NCBI GenBank assembly: GCA_963995505.1
Contig: OZ023197.1
Coordinates: 10,529,827 to 10,593,826 of the forward strand
Direction: 5' to 3'
From: Hypericum androsaemum
Taxonomy: Eukaryota; Streptophyta; Magnoliopsida; Malpighiales; Hypericaceae
Length of the DNA: 64,000 bases
Both the position numbers and the translations under genes were made by a program. Under the pieces are notes generated by a model. It saw nothing but the letters and a program-made list of their open reading frames with translations. It was not told the origin of the DNA and ran no database searches. Of this stretch, positions 57,778-64,000 are shown piece by piece. The stretch's first letter is position 1; each line of letters begins with the position of its first letter.

Positions 57778-59328
57778 ATGAAAAGAGAAAGAAAACGCAG
57801 AAAGGAAAATCTTGAAAGGAAAGTGGAAGCCGGAGCCTCCCTTCCGGATGAACTCATAATTCTAACCCTTTCGTTCTTGGATGTACAGAAAGGCGATTAA
57901 TTTCAGCCTCAGTTCGGGACGGCGATGGGTTGAATTGGTTGAGTTTTGGATGCAATCGCCGCATCTAAGATTCCACCTAAAGTCGCCAAGTAATCCAAGT
58001 CTTGCCTACTTGGAGAAGGTCCTGACCCTGCGCAAGCCTGATGCTATCCCATCGCTGAGCCTTCGGATGGAGGACGGAGGATTGCCGCAGTCGGCTAACA
58101 TGCTTCTCTTCTACGCTCTGTCGCACCAGGTTCAGTATCTTAATTTGTGGGCGCCCATGCTTCACCCTTATGACCTTCCAGAGCCGCTTTACAGCCACAA
58201 ACCTCTAAAAGAATTGATGATACGGGGATGCCGGTTGTGGCCTGAGGCTAAGGATACAATAAGTTGGCCGTCTCTGACCATCCTCGAGGTGGCAACGTCT
58301 CGCTTAAAGTCATTCGAAATCGTGCTTAGGGGTTGTCCCTCCCTGGAGTCTTTGAAAATCGAGAACGCACGCATCAGTGAAGAGATGGGGATACGCCACC
58401 AGAATCTACAGACCTTGGTCATTGACGGCATTAACCACTTTCAGGGCGGAGGAAAGCAGATCGATGTCGAGGTGGTGGCTTCGAAGCTCGAACGTCTTAT
58501 TTTTCTCGGATGGTGGAGGTCCATCAGATGCAATCCAATCGAGGTGCCTCTCTTGCAGGCTTGCCGGCTAGATTGTTCTTTTGGTGGTGTTGGCCTTCCT
58601 TCTGATAGCAGGGACAGTGTGAGCGTAGTTTCTGAGACCCTGGACAAGCTTAAACATTCCAAGAAGATGTCCCTTGGAATGCGAATTCTAAAGGTATGCA
58701 CTCTCAAAGTTTTTTAATTTAATGTCGGACTGTTTTTATTGTTTTTGATTTATTCCTTCTGAATTTGCTCTGTTTTGTTTTCGTTTTCCGAAGGTTGTCT
58801 CGAAGGATATCAAGAGCATCAGGTTTGCAGCCCAGGAAATGGTGCTCAAGGTGCAAATAAAGAATGCTGAAGGCTGGATTCTTGGGATGCTATTGGTACT
58901 AGGCCAGTCACCTGATCTGGAGAGTCTTGAGTTCAATGTTGTGGATACAATTGAGGTGAGTTTTGATTTTAAACTTGTAGCTCTTGGATTTAGATTCTGT
59001 GGTAAGCTCAATTTGGTGTTAAATTGCACAGGATGATGCTCTTCCTCTTCATGAGTACAAGGCTCATCCAGTTGACTTAAAACTCTATGACATTGAAGAT
59101 GGCCTCTTGATGGATAACACCGTGCAATCCATCAAGGTTTCCGGGATCATCCAATCAACCAAGTGGTACAAGTTCATGGAGTTCTTGCTCCGCCACTCCA
59201 AGAAGCTCTGCACTATGACAATCATCTCACATCAGCTCCACGACTCGTCCATTGGCGAGATGGATAAAATCTTGAAGACCATACAGAGGAGTTCTCCTTG
59301 TGTAGTGGTGAGGATACAAAAATTCTGA
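57778..59328 (+). CDS. F-box/LRR (FBD-like) protein, F-box out of frame by one base
   Basis: Family role: substrate-recognition subunit of SCF ubiquitin ligases. An ATG at 57778 opens a Lys/Arg-rich start leading into LPDELIILTLSFLDVQK, a clear N-terminal half of an F-box, but this frame stops at about 57899. The second half of the F-box (AINFSLSSGRRWVELV) lies in the next frame, open from 57881. One surplus G in AAAGGCG near 57893 would account for the change. Downstream exons join in phase: to 58693, 58794-58955 and 59032-59328 (stop). They give about 420 residues of LRR-like sequence (LKELMIRGCRLW, CPSLESLKIENA, SPDLESLEFNVV) and a C-terminal FBD-like end with HSKKLCTMTI. Either it is a recent pseudogene or allele, or it starts at 57881 without a full F-box. 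It is the only single-copy host gene between helicase copies C and D. Confidence 0.7.
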
Positions 59329-59751
59329 AATATTATGATTCATTGTTTGTACATATGGAGCCTTAGATGATATTAATTCATAGTGGCTACTGGATTTTGA
59401 TTGTGGTGCAACTTCCTGAGTTGCACACATGTTGTGATCTTCTTGGCAGTTTACATAATATCATGATGATGTCTTTAGTTTTTCATGGTTTTTCTTCTCA
59501 CGACAATTATTTACCTCTTTTTATGGAGCATGTATAGTTGATTAGTTGGTAAAGTTTGAACCTTATATATAATTGATTAGTTGGTAAAGTTTGAATTTAA
59601 GAAATGAATCCAAGTCTTTACGACTTGGACAATAACTACTTGACCAACTCCTATTACCTACTTGATAACCTCAGACTAGAAGCAAGTTATGCTTTCGGGA
59701 CCAGTTATGTAGAAACACGGACACCAACTCGGATCTTCGTCGACAACACGC
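59329..59751. other. 3' flank of the F-box gene
   Basis: No gene. Contains a short direct repeat, TTGATTAGTTGGTAAAGTTTGAA, seen as two close copies near 59538 and 59573. Helicase copy D begins at about 59752. Confidence 0.5.
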
Positions 59752-62700
59752 ACTAGCTCTCTTTAGTACAGAATCACTCTTGTTCTGTGCAGCAGTTAAC
59801 AGAAGTTCTTTCACTCTTGTCGGTATGACAGAAACCATAATTACCAAGCATTTTGAAGAGTTCCTTTAAACAAGTGACTGCATGAGAGAATTCTGCTGAA
59901 TCACCACTGATTTGGTTAAGAACAATGTCAAAAAATATTGGATAACGCTCCAATATCCCTTCTTCAAAAGCTGGAAAATCCAAGAAATCAAGCCTTTACA
60001 GATCATTAACACAAATCAGCTTCGTTCCAGAAAAAGAGAGAGAAAGAAAGAGCTAATAGCTATCAGATTGAGATTTTAGTAAGCAATTCCTACATTAAGG
60101 TAATTCCAAGCTATATGGATATGCGGTCAATCTGTGCTCTTGGCCGCTAAGTCTTTGATGCTGACGGGAGAACTTCCGTCTCCAAATATGCAAGGAATTT
60201 GTTCAGAAAAATCTGCAAATCTGATGCTCTCCTGAACACAATAGCATGTAATTGTTAAGTATAATCTTCACATAAGTCTGAATGTGAATAACCAAGTGAA
60301 AAGTAGTGAATGAAATTATGAAAACTGAGCTAATCATCGCATCACATTGGTTAAATTTACATGTTGGTTTACAATAAACTAGGGAAGGCTAAGCTAATCA
60401 TCAACAAAGTCACAAGGAAGGGGTTTTTAATCAGACACCAAATGCCCTTCTATTTCACTCTCTCCATATGCAACAACAAATGGTAATGGGATCATGGCAT
60501 CTAGGCAACACCGTGTGCATTTACGACAAAACAACCTCAAGCTCAAAGCTATTCTCTTGGCCCCTCGAAAATGCAAGATTGGTAAGCCCTCGCCCACAAC
60601 CTTTATAATCATGCACAGAAAAGGAGATATTGCTCCAGCTGCGAGGTGCAAGACAGAGGAATATTACTTACATTTGCTTGCTTTGGGCGCTCTGTTTCCA
60701 CCATTGGTGTTTGAAGTAGGAGAACGAGGCCGTTTGCCAGTAGTTTGCCAGTAGCCATTGATTTCTTTGATGTATCTGGCCCTTCGGCAGAAATTAGGGA
60801 TGTGTAAAGAATAGCAGCAACAGCTTCCCTTTGTTGTTTTCGTTTAGCAGCAATATCAACAGTGACAGAACCACCCTTATGGCATGCATTTGTATCATTA
60901 TGTGCATCCATACCTTCTAGACCTCCGTCTGCTGAAGTTGACACTTCCATGGCGCTCGAACAGTTCACCCTCTTGGAAGATTTCTTTTGACAGCTTGACT
61001 TATTCACCTTCAGGATCTTATGGCTGTCATCATTTTGTTGATCAGAATGGTCCAAATCCATCCCTGTAATCCTTTGTTTTTCTTCCTTTTTACCGCCGTG
61101 AGATTTCCTACCAATGTCACTTTTAGCAGCACCTTCCTTGCTCTTACTGGGTAATGCATTCTCTATCTTCAGACTCCGAACTTTTTGACTTGTTGTCACT
61201 GGAATCTACAGAGAGATGACCCATTTTTTTCTGGAAGATCATTCACGTCTCTGACTTTTTTCTTGGGCATGAGATCTTCTTCATTCACTGACAAGTGACT
61301 GGTACCTGATGTTACTTTGGATTCATTGTTAGCAAAAGCACTTAAGCTTCACCTGTTTTGTTAGCATCACTACAGGATGACCAGCTCTTTGCAACCGCAC
61401 AAACATGCTGCATGTGTATAGAAACTTGCTGGCAATATTTGAAAGTACAGTTGCAGGAAGCTGCTTTGGATCGCCAACCTGTAACAACAAGTACAGCACG
61501 TGAGACGTGGTTCAAATACTCCTTATGACAAGAAAGATATATAGTAAAGTGTGCATGATGCTTACCGTTATTTATCAGATATAACAGGCCATTCTGATGA
61601 ACAACATGAAAAACAGCAACAGAATGAAACCAAAGCATACTTGAGCTGCTTCATCAATAATTACTGCATCAAATAGCGTGTGTTCAGATAGCATGTGTTC
61701 TTTCACCTTTGGAATTGGCAAAGTTATCGGAGGAACTTTTACTTTTTTTCAGAGCTCTCTAATGTACGAGAGTTGTCTACATGTTATTTTCCATCCTTTT
61801 TCCCCTTTTCCTTTTCACTTGCAATACTGAGAGGCAAAGGTGTTTCCCACTTCATTTTTCAGCCTTTAGCCTCGTCAATTTAGTGCCAGATGACACATCT
61901 CTTTGTTGGAAGTTATCGTTCAGATTCCTTATAGGACCAGCCGTACAGTCCTCCTCCTTCAGCTCACGATCAATGCTTGGAATCGTCTCCACTGGACCAT
62001 CAGCTTGTGAAGAGCATTTTCCAGGAGTAGGGACTCTCTCAATATCCCTCAAAATGTTTCCAGATTCAGAGGCAGTTTCAAATGCCTTAGCGGGTGTTAT
62101 CAGGTTTGGAGCATCATCATCAGGAAGATCTATGAAATTGCTTTTATGACCTAGACTTCTGATCCATCTTGAATCAATGCCGTGCACATCCTTGGCCACT
62201 TTGGAAGCAGGCTGCAATTCCATCGATAGATGCCCTTTTGCAGAAGACACTTTTTGATGCTGAAGCTTCAAGTAAATGTTTAGTACAAGAAACCTCTTTG
62301 GATAATGAAACAAGAAGACTTGATACTTCTTCTGCCAATTTTTCAATATCTATACCATCTGCAATAAGGTGAAACTTTGACACATTAGAATGAGCTTAAA
62401 TTTGTAGCGGGCAGCGATCTTCACAATTCATTTGTTCAGATGTTTCTATCATATTTAGATTCTGATTACATCCACAGTTCATCAACGAACACCAGAAAAT
62501 GTGAAAGTACCTGACTTTCAAAAGGACCCAAAATACAAATAAAATAGGTAAAACACACTACTCTACAGAAAAAAAAAAGACCAAAAATTAACAGCAGAAG
62601 CGGAAAAAAAAACAACTGCAACCAATCCACACAGGACAAGTTATACCTCGTACATGAGGCAAACCACTTCAGCATTGTCCCGTGCAGGATCACACCCATA

Positions 62701-63244
62701 CTTCAACCGCGCATTGACCTCCTTCAAGTGCACCGTCACAAGCTCCGCATCAAGGCCGCGCATCAACTCGAGGAACGGGCCAATGGACGCCGCCTCAAAC
62801 TCGGTCAAGTACGTGTCCAACGCCTGGTGGTGCTGCGAGACGCACTGCACACACCGCCGCATCTCCCTCGACAGCCTCCCCCACAGTGTCCGGAGCGAGG
62901 AGTCTGCCCGCTCGTCCTTGTGGTAGTTGTAGAACGCCTCGAGTAGCGGGCCCATCAGCTCCCACGCGTGGGACTCCTCGGGGAGGCTCATCAAGTAGTT
63001 ATAAGAATCCAAGAACCTGTCTCTTTCCAATCCAAACAAAGTCCGAAATTAGTTTTTTTTTACTTTTTAATTAAAGCTATGAGCGGCGGATAGGGCAGAG
63101 AGAGAGAGAGGACCGTTTCTCTTTGAGGTGGTGGAGGCGGCGTCGTTTCGCGGGGTCGTCCGATTCGGCGTCGTCTTCTTCCTTGTCTTCGATTCCTCTC
63201 CACCTGTCGAGCAACTCTCTCCTCAGACCGATCCCTTTCGCCAT
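59752..63244 (-). pseudogene. SEN1-like helicase duplicate D (scrambled mosaic)
   Basis: Blocks in window order with their copy A equivalents: 59752-59818 (part of exon 15, near 8125-8185), 59830-60370 (exons 6-5, 13950-14490), 60416-60640 (2606-2830), 60655-61339 (part of exon 21, 3265-3925), 61340-61570 (exon 19 area, 5100-5325), 61575-61692 (end of exon 17, near 5400-5525), 61695-62430 (part of exon 15, 8175-8905) and 62440-63244 (exons 2-1, 15595-16420). Everything else is deleted, and the first two blocks are out of order. Exon 1 (63244-63114) and exon 2 (63016-62647, 12 bases shorter than in A and in frame) are open and have their splice sites, so a 167-codon N-terminal piece could still be made. 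The last exon 1 codon changes from Trp to Arg. The motor is lost. Confidence 0.88.
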
Positions 63245-64000
63245 TTCTACGATTGAAGATTGAAGGTCGGAATTTGGGCGGGAAAATTGGGTTTTTAGGG
63301 TTTTTCTCCCCTTTTTTTCCTTTCTAGTTCTTAGTTACTTAGGATAGTTCTCTTCTTACAGGAGAAGAGAGAGAGGTGGGGAAGTTGGAAGATGAAGTGA
63401 CTTCGGATTCGTCGCCCACAATGGAACCGCGAAAAGTTTAATTTCTGTTTGAAAAGGACCGAGAGACGTTAATCTCTAAACGCCGTCAACTTATAATGGT
63501 CGGTCCGCCACTTCTAAGTAAATTATACAAATGATCACTCTCTTAAAACTTGTGGTTAGGATGGCATAAATACTCGTACTTTGTGGTGGATCGGATCCTA
63601 CCCATACTTAGTGGATCTATATTATATTGATTTTGATTGGGTCTAAAATAAGGTATAAGTATGGGTGAAGTTTATCCTATTTTAAACCTTATCCTAGTTG
63701 GATCCTTATAAATATTGGTCAGACTCTGGTAAGACACTAATCAGACATTGGTTAGACTCTGATTAGATATCTAATTGACCATATTCGACAACTGTATTAT
63801 GATCTGATAAGTGAATACCAATTATGTAAGGTGGATAAAAATGAATTCGATGATATCATGAAGTATGGATCACTACAAGTAGATTTTTTTGTATGTTCTC
63901 TTATAGAGTTGTTGATGCACTTAAAGTTTGAAAATAAAAATCTTATATCATTTAACTTAAATTGCAAATTTGTACCATTGAAATTGATGTGTAATGTATT
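63245..64000. other. Upstream flank of helicase copy D
   Basis: 63245-63670 matches the flank of copy C (56632-57060), including the E2F-like and telo-box words. From 63670 to the end the sequence is AT-rich with repeated GGTTAGACTCTG-type words (63715-63780). No gene seen. Confidence 0.55.

Noticed and set aside
42322..63244. Helicase copies B, C and D as processed (mRNA-derived) pseudogenes
   Set aside because: Introns, splice sites and upstream promoter sequence are retained, so they came from DNA duplication.
1..64000. CRISPR arrays, bacterial operons or riboswitches
   Set aside because: The window is plant nuclear DNA; the only regular repeats are short tandem repeats and transposon ends.

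Overview
This is a flowering-plant nuclear genome window. The evidence is multi-exon genes with GT-AG introns, plant-type Ty1/copia, Mutator-like and hAT-type elements, L1-type LINE tails, and recognisable plant genes: a SEN1/senataxin-like helicase, HEAT INTOLERANT 4, an F-box/LRR gene, an RTM2-like HSP20, and a captured NHX antiporter exon. I cannot name the species. No bacterial-type features, tRNA or rRNA genes or CRISPR arrays were seen. All boundaries and mismatch counts were read by eye.

Layout. 1-3224: unassigned sequence downstream of the helicase. 3225-16420 (minus): one apparently intact SEN1-type RNA/DNA helicase gene (copy A, 21 coding exons recognised). 18074-19915 (minus): a HIT4 homologue of 7 exons. 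20183-24330: a solo Copia LTR and a Mutator-like element in AT-rich sequence. 25053-25905 (minus): a broken RTM2-like small heat-shock gene. 25985-40710: a partial helicase duplicate (copy B: exons 1-2 plus upstream flank) hit by a 9.6-kb dead Copia (26059-35658), a MULE (35949-37386), a hAT-like MITE and a truncated LINE. 41015-42120: a LINE tail and a second MITE. 42322-56631 (minus): a second, long helicase duplicate (copy C, exons 1-15), clearly a pseudogene, with a very young, apparently complete Copia in it (47573-52948, plus strand). 57778-59328 (plus): an F-box/LRR-type gene with a one-base frame problem inside the F-box. 59752-63244 (minus): a third, scrambled helicase duplicate (copy D).

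How it fits together. The window is a tandem duplication neighbourhood around one essential-type gene. Four helicase copies lie in the same orientation and all keep introns, so they arose by DNA duplication, not retroposition. A and B share one upstream flank; C and D share another. Only A retains the helicase motor, while B, C and D all keep exon 1. The duplicates have since acted as landing sites for transposons.

The most unusual object is the dead Copia at 26059-35658. It contains a methyltransferase-gene fragment (in one LTR), an NHX antiporter exon (in RNase H), pieces of another Copia (in RT) and an apparently 5'-inverted LINE ORF1 copy. I found no convincing new enzyme system. The strongest leads are this gene-capturing Copia, the preserved reading frames at the 5' ends of duplicates B and D, the evidence of exchange between duplicates, and the young, possibly active Copia.
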